Shown here: piece after piece, positions 19,206 through 30,760 of the stretch
Layout: each line of letters begins with the position of its first letter
Numbering within the stretch: position 1 is the stretch's first letter
NCBI GenBank assembly: GCA_021766785.1
Contig: JAICBP010000083.1
Location: 147,056-211,055, forward strand
Length of the DNA stretch: 64,000 bases
Direction: 5' to 3'
Origin: Sulfurimonas sp. endosymbiont of Alviniconcha boucheti
Lineage (GTDB): Bacteria > Campylobacterota > Campylobacteria > Campylobacterales > Sulfurimonadaceae
Position numbers and translations under genes: made by a program
Notes under the pieces: generated by a model
Told to the model about the DNA's origin: nothing
Database searches by the model: none
What the model saw: only the letters and a program-made list of their open reading frames with translations

Positions 19206-22200
19206 AACACCTCAGTTTTCTATATAATGATATAAAAAGCTATAAAGCTGCAAAAAAAGAGGCTAAAAAATCCAAGTATAACTCAATACTTATTCAGCTC
19301 TTTAGTGCTACTACAAAAAAGAAGCTTATCAAACAGATGCTTACCTCACTTAAAAAAGATTTCCCCTCTGCTGCTATTATCGGGACAACCACGGCAGGAG
19401 AGATATCAAAAGCTAAAATGTACGAAAATGAGACAGTAGTCAGTCTCTCTCTTTTCAAAAAAACAGAGCTCTCTACCTATAGAACAGATGAGATATCTAA
19501 AAAGTCAGGAAAAAAACTCTCTGCTAAGATTACTACTAAAGAGACAAAAGCTGCCATCATTTTAAGTGAAGGACTCAAAGGAAGTGATTATGAAGGTTTT
19601 ATTAAGAGTGTCAAGAGTGAGAATCCTAATATTATTCTCGCTGGTGGTTTAGCTGGTGACAATTTTGCTCTTAAGAAAACATATATTTTTATGGATGACA
19701 AAATCTATAGTTCAGGAGCAGTAGGTGTCTCCTTCTCTGGAAAAAGCCTTATTGTAAATAATGATTACAATCTTAACTGGAACCCAATAGGCAAAGAGTT
19801 TACCATTACAAAAGTAGCTGGCAACATCCTCTCTGAGATAGATGGAAAAAATGCTATTGAGTTGATGAAACACTATTTAGGTAAGACTCTTTTTGAGAAC
19901 AACTGTACATCGCTTCCAGACTTCCAACTACTCTACAAGGAGGGAAATACGGTAGTCTCTAGAACACCTATGACTACAGATGGTGAAAATATAATCCTTG
20001 CTGGACCTATTAAAAAGGGACAAAAGATACAATTTGGTTTCTCAAATGTAACAAGCATTATCTCTGGAGCAAACGCCATAACAACAAAACTCAACAAGAG
20101 TCCAGCAGAAGCAATTTACATCTACTCTTGTATAGCACGTAAAACATTACTTGGAAAAAAGTTAGAGTCTGAATTCTCTTCTTTTGAACAGCTTGCTCCT
20201 ACTGCTGGATTTTTTACTTATGGAGAGTTTTATAGTACTGACATTGATAATGCTCTTCTTAACTGCACAACTACAATCCTACTTCTATCTGAAACAAAAA
20301 AAGGCAAACAAAAAAAACTTCCCAAAAAACAAAAAAACACTCTTAGTAGTGTTACATTTAATGCACTGACACACTTTATTAAGCAGACTTCAAAAGAACT
20401 TCAAGAGAATGCCGCCTTACTAAAAGAGTATAAGGACGTAGTAGATGAATCCTCCCTTGTCTCAAAGACAGACCTTTCTGGCAATATTATCTATGCAAAT
20501 GATACCTTTTCTCAAGTAAGCCAATACTCCAGAGAGGAACTCATCGGACAAAATCATAATATTATCCGAGATCCTAATATGTCTAAATTTGTCTTTAAAA
20601 AACTTTGGGATAACATCAAAAAAGGGAAAATATGGCGTGGAATCATCTCTAATATTGCCAAAGATGGCTCACTATACTATGTCTCTGCCACTATTATGCC
20701 TATCTTTGATGCAAATCATAAAATTAAAGAGTTCATCGCTATCCGTCAAGATATCACCAAACAGATAGAGTCTAAAAAACGTATACAAGAGAAAGAGAAA
20801 CTCATAAAAGCTATCTTTGATAACCAGGATGCTATGGTTATTTATGCCTCAAAAGAGAAGGGTATGCTCAGTGTCAATAAAAAGCTCTTTGAACTTCTCA
20901 ACTTCAGCTCTTTTGAAGAGTTTAAAGAGGGACACAGTTGTATCTGTGATCTCTTTTTAGAAGAGGAGGGTTATGTCTATGTCAAAAAATATCCTAACTG
21001 GCTTGATGAAATAGCAAATGGAACTCTTGATATACAGAGTAAGGTTAAGATGATTGTAAAAGATGGGAGTAAACATACTTTTACCGTTCTTGTTAAACAA
21101 ATTGACAACAGATATATTATCAACCTTCATGACATTACACAGCTAGAAAATGCAATGCTCAAGGCTTATGCCTCTGAACAGGCCAAAACTATTTTCTTGG
21201 CAAATATGTCTCATGAGATACGTACACCACTTAATGGTATTCTTGGATTTACAGATATATTAACAAAAAGAGATCTTGGCAAAGAGGAAAAACGATATAT
21301 TGATATTATCCATAAAAGTGGTCAAACACTTCTACATGTTGTAAATGATATTCTTGACTTCTCCAAACTTGAAAGTGGAGAACTTGTTCTTTATGAAACA
21401 GAGTCTGACCTCTTTGCTGAGATGGAAGCTACAGTATCTACATTCTCCTCTCTTTCAAAAAATAAACAAGTAAACTACTATGTTTATACGGATACAACCA
21501 TTCCAAAACTGCTCAAGTGTGATGTGCAAAGACTCAAACAAGTAGTAAACAACCTCGTATCAAACGCCATCAAGTTTACACCTGCAGATGGTGAAGTCCA
21601 TGTCAATATTCATCTCAAATCACTTATAAACAAAAAAGCAAAAATTCACTTTAGTGTCAAAGATAGTGGTATTGGTATAGCAAAAGAGAAACAAAAAACA
21701 ATCTTTGACGCATTTTCTCAAGCAGATAACTCTATTAGTCGTGAGTTTGGAGGGACAGGACTTGGGCTTGCTATTAGTAGTCAGTATATTAATATGATGG
21801 GTTCTCAAATACAACTTACATCTTCTCAAGGAGAAGGGAGTGAGTTCTTTTTCGATCTAGAACTTGATGTTGTTGATGAGAGTAGTTCCATCACACAAAT
21901 TACAAATAATAACAATATAAATATCGCTGTTATTCATCTTGACACAACACTAGAAGGCTGTGCTGTTAATAATATTGTGTTCTCCTACCTTGATGCTTGG
22001 GGATATGAATATACAAAAGCACAACAGATAGAAGATATACCTGAAGAAACAGATATTGTCATAATCTGCTCAAAGATATTTGATCTTGATGCCTGCAAAA
22101 AGGTACTTGATAGATATGAAAAACTGCATCTTATCTACATAGAAGGAGTAGATGGAGAATTTACATGCAATCATGAAAGGTCTCATTGTGTAGAGCAACC

Positions 22201-23002
22201 CATGACAGGTTCTGCTCTCTTTGATAAGATCATCACACTTACACAAGACACTACACAACTCTTAAACTCTCAAAACTCAAAGCAAGTAGAAGATCAGCAG
22301 TTTCAAGGTCATATCCTTATAGCTGAAGATAACCAAACGAACCAGATACTCATCTCTTTACTCCTTAAAGAGCGAGGATTAGAATATACATTAGTTGATA
22401 ATGGTCAAAAAGCTATAGATGCAGCACTCAAGTATGAATATGATCTCATTTTTATGGATATAAATATGCCTATACTTGATGGGCTTAGTGCAACTAAAGA
22501 GCTTCGTAGGCAAAAGTATAAAGCTCCTATTGTATCTCTATCAGCAAATGTTATAGAGAGCGATTTACTCTCTTTTAAAGAGGCTGGAGTAAATGACTCT
22601 CTAAACAAACCAATTATTCCTACAGAATTGGATAAGGTGCTCTCAACATATCTTTCACCTGCAAATACAAACAGTGTTCTCAACCTTTACGACACTATAG
22701 ATGTAGAAAAGATATCTTCTGCTCTGAAAATAGCAGATAAAACTATCATCCTTACACTTATAAAAAGTTTTACATCAAGTCTTATAGAGATCAAGAAAAG
22801 TATAGAGGAAGAAGGTATTACGGCTGATATTTTACATAATCTTAAAGGAATGGTAGGTAACTTACGTTTTACAGAGTTTGAAAAGTTTCTTATACATAGT
22901 GAGGAGGAGTATGAAGAGTGGGATGATGATGCAAAAGAGAAACAGACACAAGAACTTCTCAAACATATAGAGCAAATTCTTGCACAGGCGGAGGAACTTT
23001 AG
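19202..23002 (+). CDS. FIST-PAS-histidine kinase-REC-HPt hybrid sensor kinase (1266 aa)
   Basis: FIST-like N-terminus (AAIIGTTTAGEI...), PAS (YANDTFSQVSQYSREELIGQNHNIIRDP), HisKA FLANMSHEIRTPLNGILGF, HATPase, REC (LIFMDINMPILDGLSATKEL), HPt-like ILHNLKGMVGNL. Confidence 0.9.
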   Translation: MKHLSFLYNDIKSYKAAKKEAKKSKYNSILIQLFSATTKKKLIKQMLTSLKKDFPSAAIIGTTTAGEISKAKMYENETVVSLSLFKKTELSTYRTDEISKKSGKKLSAKITTKETKAAIILSEGLKGSDYEGFIKSVKSENPNIILAGGLAGDNFALKKTYIFMDDKIYSSGAVGVSFSGKSLIVNNDYNLNWNPIGKEFTITKVAGNILSEIDGKNAIELMKHYLGKTLFENNCTSLPDFQLLYKEGNTVVSRTPMTTDGENIILAGPIKKGQKIQFGFSNVTSIISGANAITTKLNKSPAEAIYIYSCIARKTLLGKKLESEFSSFEQLAPTAGFFTYGEFYSTDIDNALLNCTTTILLLSETKKGKQKKLPKKQKNTLSSVTFNALTHFIKQTSKELQENAALLKEYKDVVDESSLVSKTDLSGNIIYANDTFSQVSQYSREELIGQNHNIIRDPNMSKFVFKKLWDNIKKGKIWRGIISNIAKDGSLYYVSATIMPIFDANHKIKEFIAIRQDITKQIESKKRIQEKEKLIKAIFDNQDAMVIYASKEKGMLSVNKKLFELLNFSSFEEFKEGHSCICDLFLEEEGYVYVKKYPNWLDEIANGTLDIQSKVKMIVKDGSKHTFTVLVKQIDNRYIINLHDITQLENAMLKAYASEQAKTIFLANMSHEIRTPLNGILGFTDILTKRDLGKEEKRYIDIIHKSGQTLLHVVNDILDFSKLESGELVLYETESDLFAEMEATVSTFSSLSKNKQVNYYVYTDTTIPKLLKCDVQRLKQVVNNLVSNAIKFTPADGEVHVNIHLKSLINKKAKIHFSVKDSGIGIAKEKQKTIFDAFSQADNSISREFGGTGLGLAISSQYINMMGSQIQLTSSQGEGSEFFFDLELDVVDESSSITQITNNNNINIAVIHLDTTLEGCAVNNIVFSYLDAWGYEYTKAQQIEDIPEETDIVIICSKIFDLDACKKVLDRYEKLHLIYIEGVDGEFTCNHERSHCVEQPMTGSALFDKIITLTQDTTQLLNSQNSKQVEDQQFQGHILIAEDNQTNQILISLLLKERGLEYTLVDNGQKAIDAALKYEYDLIFMDINMPILDGLSATKELRRQKYKAPIVSLSANVIESDLLSFKEAGVNDSLNKPIIPTELDKVLSTYLSPANTNSVLNLYDTIDVEKISSALKIADKTIILTLIKSFTSSLIEIKKSIEEEGITADILHNLKGMVGNLRFTEFEKFLIHSEEEYEEWDDDAKEKQTQELLKHIEQILAQAEEL

Positions 23003-23889
23003 AGGAAAGCAAAATACTCCATCTTCTCCTCTACCTCTCTAGCCTTTGCTTGCATCTGCTTATAAATAGAAGGGATATCTAAATCTTTATTTGTGACATG
23101 ATAAAGTACAGCTGAAATATTGATGAGTTTGCTCAGTTCTTTATCTTCAAGTATATCACTATAGATAGCTTTGTAAAGCTTTAAAGTATCCTCTTTTGAG
23201 TAATCCTTAAGTAGTAAACCAAAACTCACACCATAAAGCTTAGAGACTACTTCATCTACACTACTGTGAGTTTTAAGTATAGCTGCTAAACGTTTTATAA
23301 TTTTGTTAGAAGCATAAAATCCATAGAGATTATTTACTTTTTCAAAATTATCTAACTTTAAATAGAGTATCCAAAAATCTTTTTTAGTACTTTGATATAT
23401 CTTTATCTGTGAATCAAAATAGAGAGCATTTGTAAGCTTGGTCAAGGGATCTGTAATACTCAACTGAGCAAGTTTTGACTGTTTATGTTTTATCTCCTCT
23501 AAGTAGGAGAGATTTTGAAGTTGTGTCCGTACACGTGCTTTAAGTTCAACTCCATTAAATGGCTTAGAGATATAGTCTGCTCCACCAGCCTCAAATGCCC
23601 GAGAAATATACTCTATATCTGTTTGAGCGGTAAGAAAGATAATGGGAATATCTTTTGTCTTTATATCTTTTTTGAGCATAGTACATACCTCAAAACCATC
23701 TGTTTTAGGCATATTTATGTCTAAAAGAATGAGGCTAATCTCTTTTTTATAAACAGCTTCAAGAGCTGATTTCGCATTGAGAGCAAAGGAGAGTTTGTAG
23801 CCCTCTTCTTTGAGATATACTGCTGCAAGTTCTATATTAAACTTTTCATCATCTACTATAAGAATATTAAAGTTATTATTTGTTTTCAT
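22999..23889 (-). CDS. Response regulator with degenerate GGDEF domain
   Basis: REC (ILIVDDEKFNIELA...LILLDINMPKTDGFEV) + GGDEF-like ITDPLTKLTNALYFDSQ with KLYGVSFGL in place of GG[D/E]EF. Confidence 0.85.
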   Translation of the reverse strand: MKTNNNFNILIVDDEKFNIELAAVYLKEEGYKLSFALNAKSALEAVYKKEISLILLDINMPKTDGFEVCTMLKKDIKTKDIPIIFLTAQTDIEYISRAFEAGGADYISKPFNGVELKARVRTQLQNLSYLEEIKHKQSKLAQLSITDPLTKLTNALYFDSQIKIYQSTKKDFWILYLKLDNFEKVNNLYGFYASNKIIKRLAAILKTHSSVDEVVSKLYGVSFGLLLKDYSKEDTLKLYKAIYSDILEDKELSKLINISAVLYHVTNKDLDIPSIYKQMQAKAREVEEKMEYFAFL

Positions 23890-23917
23890 TTTTAAATTTA
23901 CTCACTTATTTTTTCCC

Positions 23918-25117
23918 TCATTTAAATTTATTTTTTAGTATAATTTTACCACTCTCTACGCCTGGTTGGTCATAGGCATTGATATACATAAACTTCGCAC
24001 ATAGAGACGTAAGTAACATATACTCATACATAAGACCAGATATAGCACTCTCGCTAACAGAGTCTATAGTTATAACATCACAAGGAATATCTTTTTCCTT
24101 ATTTATAGCCTCTATAGTTGCATCTGCTTGTGTATTTATGAGTGTTGAGAACTCTAGGTTATTAAGATAATCTAACTCCTCTAAGCCTTCTAAAGTTATA
24201 GGAGCGATCTTAAGTGGCTTTTCAAAGTCTCTTACTTTGACTACTGTTAATGTTTTATCACGTTTGCCTTGAATAACAAGCTGTAAAAAGGAGTGTTGAT
24301 CTATAGGACCAACTATCCCAATAGGTGTAAGCCCTTGGTGTGTATTGTTTATATCTATTTTTCCAAGAGACTCACCCCAGAGCTGTATATACCACTTGTT
24401 AAAGCCCTCTAAACGTGAAGAGTAAGAGAAGAGTACATTTATGTTAAACTTGTTTTTATACTCCACAAAAAAACGTGCTTTTTTCAGGAGTGTTGCATAG
24501 AGAATCTCTTTAGAGAAGAAAGAGTCATGTACCTTTTTCGCACCTAATAAGATCTCATCTATATCCATTCCTACTATAGCAAGAGGGAGCAGACCAACTG
24601 CTGAAAATACAGAGAATCTCCCACCTACGTCCTTAGGGATCTCAAATCTTTGTATCTGGTGAATCTCTGCATAAGTATTAAGTTTTGAGTCACACTCAGT
24701 CACTACTACAGTGTTTGACTTATCAATAGAAACAAGAGAGTTAATATACTTAAAGATAGAGAGTGTCTCTATAGTTGTTCCTGACTTAGAAATAACAATA
24801 AAAAGAGTATTCTTAAGATCTATCGCCTCTAATCTTGCCTCAATATCGATAGGATCAGTTGTCTCTAAAAAGTGAAGTTTCTTCTCTAACTTTTTTGAGT
24901 GTTTTAAAAACTTGTAGATAGCATATGTCCCTAATGTACTCCCACCAATACCGATGACAACAATATGCTTTTGCTTAATAGTTTTTGCATACTTTTTTAA
25001 AGGAGTAGTATCTTGAGTGACAAGATTATAGTAACCAATATGCTCTTTTTCTTTGACTATCTCATTAAAAATTTTTGTATCAGAGAGACTTGGGTTGTAA
25101 TTATCACTATAGTTCAT
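23918..25117 (-). CDS. pgi: Glucose-6-phosphate isomerase
   Basis: ORF with VIGIGGSTLGTYAIYKFL and GGRFSVFSAVGLLP motifs. Confidence 0.92.
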   Translation of the reverse strand: MNYSDNYNPSLSDTKIFNEIVKEKEHIGYYNLVTQDTTPLKKYAKTIKQKHIVVIGIGGSTLGTYAIYKFLKHSKKLEKKLHFLETTDPIDIEARLEAIDLKNTLFIVISKSGTTIETLSIFKYINSLVSIDKSNTVVVTECDSKLNTYAEIHQIQRFEIPKDVGGRFSVFSAVGLLPLAIVGMDIDEILLGAKKVHDSFFSKEILYATLLKKARFFVEYKNKFNINVLFSYSSRLEGFNKWYIQLWGESLGKIDINNTHQGLTPIGIVGPIDQHSFLQLVIQGKRDKTLTVVKVRDFEKPLKIAPITLEGLEELDYLNNLEFSTLINTQADATIEAINKEKDIPCDVITIDSVSESAISGLMYEYMLLTSLCAKFMYINAYDQPGVESGKIILKNKFK

Positions 25118-25179
25118 ATTTTCTACTCTTTATTTGCAATACTTAATTATATCTAATAATAACTAATAGTACTAAAAGC

Positions 25180-25653
25180 CTATTTTAATCGAATACGCTG
25201 TGAGTGTGTAATAGCAACTGCCATCGCATCAGAGATATCTAGGGGTTTTATCTCTTTTTTTATATTAAGGAGGCGTTTGACCATAAAGTTTACTTGCTCT
25301 TTGCTCGCCTTTGCCTTACCTGTAAGAGCTTTTTTGACCTGCAGGGCAGTGTACTCATAAAATTGTCCAAACTCTTGAAGAAGTGTAAGCATAATAGCAC
25401 CTCGAAACTGAGCAAGCTTTATAGTAGTGGCTGGATTATGTGCATAAAATATATCTTCCATTGCAATTTCATCTATAGTATGGTTTTTAAAAAGTCTTGT
25501 AATGCCCTCCACCATCTGAGGTATCTGAAACTGCAAATTTTCTGCTTTCATCTTAATAAGTCCTGCTTCTACTAAAGAAATTTTTCCACTCTCTAGTTTA
25601 ATAATTGCATAACCCATATTTCTCGTTCCTGGGTCTATTCCTAAAATATTCAC
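25180..25653 (-). CDS. ruvC: Holliday junction resolvase RuvC
   Basis: [20 protein letters not shown]...[23 protein letters not shown]. Confidence 0.95.
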   Translation of the reverse strand: MNILGIDPGTRNMGYAIIKLESGKISLVEAGLIKMKAENLQFQIPQMVEGITRLFKNHTIDEIAMEDIFYAHNPATTIKLAQFRGAIMLTLLQEFGQFYEYTALQVKKALTGKAKASKEQVNFMVKRLLNIKKEIKPLDISDAMAVAITHSQRIRLK

Positions 25654-25723
25654 TTTGCTCTCATCTCATTATCAAACTTTTTCATAAGTATAACATGGAT
25701 CTAAGTACAAAATTTTACCATAT

Positions 25724-25745
25724 TGTGAATAACTTTTTATTCACA
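25724..25745. promoter_or_regulatory. Inverted DnaA-box pair upstream of dnaA
   Basis: TGTGAATAA (25724-25732) and TTATTCACA (25737-25745). Confidence 0.8.
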
Positions 25746-25814
25746 TAGACTTTTAACTCTATTTTATGGAAGTAAGTGTATCATTTTCACTATATTTAAA
25801 AAATAGGTTTTTAT

Positions 25815-27122
25815 GTGAATATTGGACAAGAGATACTAAAAAATTTAAAAAAAGAGATAAGTGAGAGTGAATATAAACACTATATACAACATCTTGTTTA
25901 TGATGTGAAGAACTCTACTCATGAAGTAGCACTATTTTATGTTCCAAATGCACTTGTACTTAATTGGATCAAAAATAGATACACCGAAAAGATAGCACAC
26001 CTTTTTGAAATAAAAACAAATTCTAAAGTTGTAGTAAAAATCACACTTAAAAATCTTGTAGATAAAACTAAAAAACAAAAAGTTGTTGAAGTAAAACAGG
26101 GAAACTCTCTTTTAAATCCCTCACACTCTTTTTCAAACTTCATGGTAGGTGGATCTAACCAATTTGCTTACTCTGCCGTTAAAAGCATTAGTGAAAAACC
26201 AGGAGTACTCTATAATCCCCTTTTTATATATGGTGGCGTTGGACTTGGAAAAACTCATCTTATGCAAGCAGCTGGAAATGTTTTTCAAAATGAGGGAAAA
26301 ATTGTCATCTATACTACTGTTGAACAATTTTTAAATGATTTTATTCGTCATGTTCGCAACAAAACAATGGATCTTTTTCAAGAAAAATATAGAAAGTGTG
26401 ATGTTCTTCTCATAGATGATATCCAATTTCTTTCCAATAAAGAAGGAATTCAAGAGGAGTTTTTTCACACTTTTGAAGCACTTAAAAGCGCTAAAAAGCA
26501 GATCATTCTCACAGCAGATAAACCACCGAAAAAAATAGGTGGTCTTGAGTCACGTCTACAAAGTCGCTTTGAACATGGACTTGTTGCTGATATCCAACCA
26601 CCTGAGCTTGAGACAAAAATAGCCATTATTGAAAAAAAATGTGAGATAAATAAGGTAAAACTTTCTAAAGAGATAGTCAACTATATCGCTACTGTTATAG
26701 ACTCAAATGTTCGTGAGATAGAAGGAATCCTATCAAAACTACATGCCTACTCACAACTTATGCATGTAGATATAAACTTAGAATTTACAAAAAATGTACT
26801 TAGAGATCAGTTAGCTGAAAAACGCGAAAATCTCACTATGGATACTATTACTAAAGTGGTCGCCAAAAATCTGAATATCAAGCCTAGTGAAATATGCTCA
26901 AAAGGTCGTAATAAAAACATCGTCTATGCAAGAAGAATAGCAATCTATATTTGCCGTGAACTCACTCAAAATACAATGCCTCAACTTGCTCAATATTTTG
27001 GTATGAAAGATCACACTGCCATAAGTCATACCATCAAAAAAATAAATAATCTTATCAAGGATGATGAAGATTTTAAAGTAAAAATTGATGAGTTGACAAA
27101 TAAAATTACAAATATCTCCTAA
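25815..27122 (+). CDS. dnaA: Chromosomal replication initiator DnaA (GTG start)
   Basis: ORF with NPLFIYGGVGLGKTHLMQAAGN, LLIDDIQFL, and C-terminal MKDHTAISHTIKKI box-binding helix. Confidence 0.98.
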   Translation: MNIGQEILKNLKKEISESEYKHYIQHLVYDVKNSTHEVALFYVPNALVLNWIKNRYTEKIAHLFEIKTNSKVVVKITLKNLVDKTKKQKVVEVKQGNSLLNPSHSFSNFMVGGSNQFAYSAVKSISEKPGVLYNPLFIYGGVGLGKTHLMQAAGNVFQNEGKIVIYTTVEQFLNDFIRHVRNKTMDLFQEKYRKCDVLLIDDIQFLSNKEGIQEEFFHTFEALKSAKKQIILTADKPPKKIGGLESRLQSRFEHGLVADIQPPELETKIAIIEKKCEINKVKLSKEIVNYIATVIDSNVREIEGILSKLHAYSQLMHVDINLEFTKNVLRDQLAEKRENLTMDTITKVVAKNLNIKPSEICSKGRNKNIVYARRIAIYICRELTQNTMPQLAQYFGMKDHTAISHTIKKINNLIKDDEDFKVKIDELTNKITNIS

Positions 27123-27281
27123 AAAAAGATATAATTATAAAAGTGAATTGATGTGAATAGAGTTACTATGACTCATCACGTCCTTTTTAGTCAAGTTTTT
27201 AGGTATTTGTTAAAGGTTTTCACCTTTTCACATTTACCTACTACTACTTACTAAAATTATATAATATATTAAGGAACTTAC
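27123..27281. other. Putative oriC (dnaA-dnaN intergenic)
   Basis: TGTGAATAG (27152-27160), TTTTCACCT (27217-27225), TTTTCACAT (27225-27233), CTACTACTACTT trios (27238-27249), then AAAATTATATAATATATT. Confidence 0.75.
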
Positions 27282-28349
27282 ATGGTCATAACAATTTCTA
27301 AATCAATACTTGAAAATATACTTATACACTCTGGACCTTTTTTAGAAAAAAAAGATACTTCACAAATAACATCTCATGTCTATTTAAGTGCTACTAATAA
27401 CTCCTTAACTGTTAAAGCTACAGATTATGAAATAGGATTTATGGTAAATACTTCTAATGTAAATATTGATGAAGAGGGTAGTATAACTGCTAATGGTAAA
27501 AAATTTTTAGATATCGTTCGCATTTTAAAAGATGATACTATTAACCTAAAAGTAAAAAATGACACTCTTTATATAACACAAGGTCACTCAAACTTTAAAC
27601 TTCCTACATTTTCTCATAATAATTTTCCTGAATTTCCATCTTATGAAGATAAATCCCGTATCTCTATAGAGTCTCACATCCTTATAGAATCTCTTAAAAA
27701 GATAACTCCAGCTATAGACACTAATAACCCTAAATTTGAACTTAATGGTGCTCTTATAGATATTAAACATGACTTTATTAGTTTTGCTTCTACAGATACT
27801 CGTCGCTTAGCTATTGTTACACTTATTAACAATAATGATAGTGAACTTAGTATTATTATTCCTAAAAAAGCTATTATTGAAATTCAAAAACTTTTCTTTG
27901 ATGATATTGAACTTTACTATGATAAAACTAATCTTATCATTCGTTCAAAGCAGTACACATTCTTTACAAAACTTATTAATGGAAAATTTCCAGAATACTC
28001 AAGAATTGTTCCTAAAGAGATTAAAAATACTCTATTACTTCCTAAAGCTATTATGATTGACTCTATTAAATTAATAACCTCTATATCTTCTGATGTAAAA
28101 ATTACTTTTTTACATGACAATATCACTTTTGAATCTTTAAGTGATGATAATAATAAAGGAAAAACTGAAATAGGATATCCTACAGGATTTAATGAACCAT
28201 TTTCAATAGCTGTAAATTCTCGTTATCTTTTAGATTTTTTAAACTCTGTAAATAATTCAGAATTCACTATTGGACTCAACGAAGAAAATCTTCCATTTAT
28301 CATTAGTGATGATAACTTCAAAACTATAATTATGCCTATTGTTATCTAA
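27282..28349 (+). CDS. dnaN: DNA polymerase III subunit beta
   Basis: ORF; position after dnaA and sliding-clamp pattern (FASTDTRRLAIV, YPTGFNEPFSIAVNSRYLLDFL). Confidence 0.96.
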   Translation: MVITISKSILENILIHSGPFLEKKDTSQITSHVYLSATNNSLTVKATDYEIGFMVNTSNVNIDEEGSITANGKKFLDIVRILKDDTINLKVKNDTLYITQGHSNFKLPTFSHNNFPEFPSYEDKSRISIESHILIESLKKITPAIDTNNPKFELNGALIDIKHDFISFASTDTRRLAIVTLINNNDSELSIIIPKKAIIEIQKLFFDDIELYYDKTNLIIRSKQYTFFTKLINGKFPEYSRIVPKEIKNTLLLPKAIMIDSIKLITSISSDVKITFLHDNITFESLSDDNNKGKTEIGYPTGFNEPFSIAVNSRYLLDFLNSVNNSEFTIGLNEENLPFIISDDNFKTIIMPIVI

Positions 28350-28439
28350 TGAATTCAAATTTTTTTATAAAGTTACATATAAAACTTCTTTTTAGATAAA
28401 TTTGGATAGAATAAACTCAATTAGAGAAACGGAGTTTAA

Positions 28440-30755
<2,316 letters not shown>

Positions 30756-30760
30756 ACGCC

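Noticed and set aside
20291-20340. A-rich tracts between FIST and PAS domains as a phase-variation site
   Set aside because: They encode a lysine-rich linker (KKGKQKKLPKKQKN) in an AT-rich genome; no evidence of length variation.
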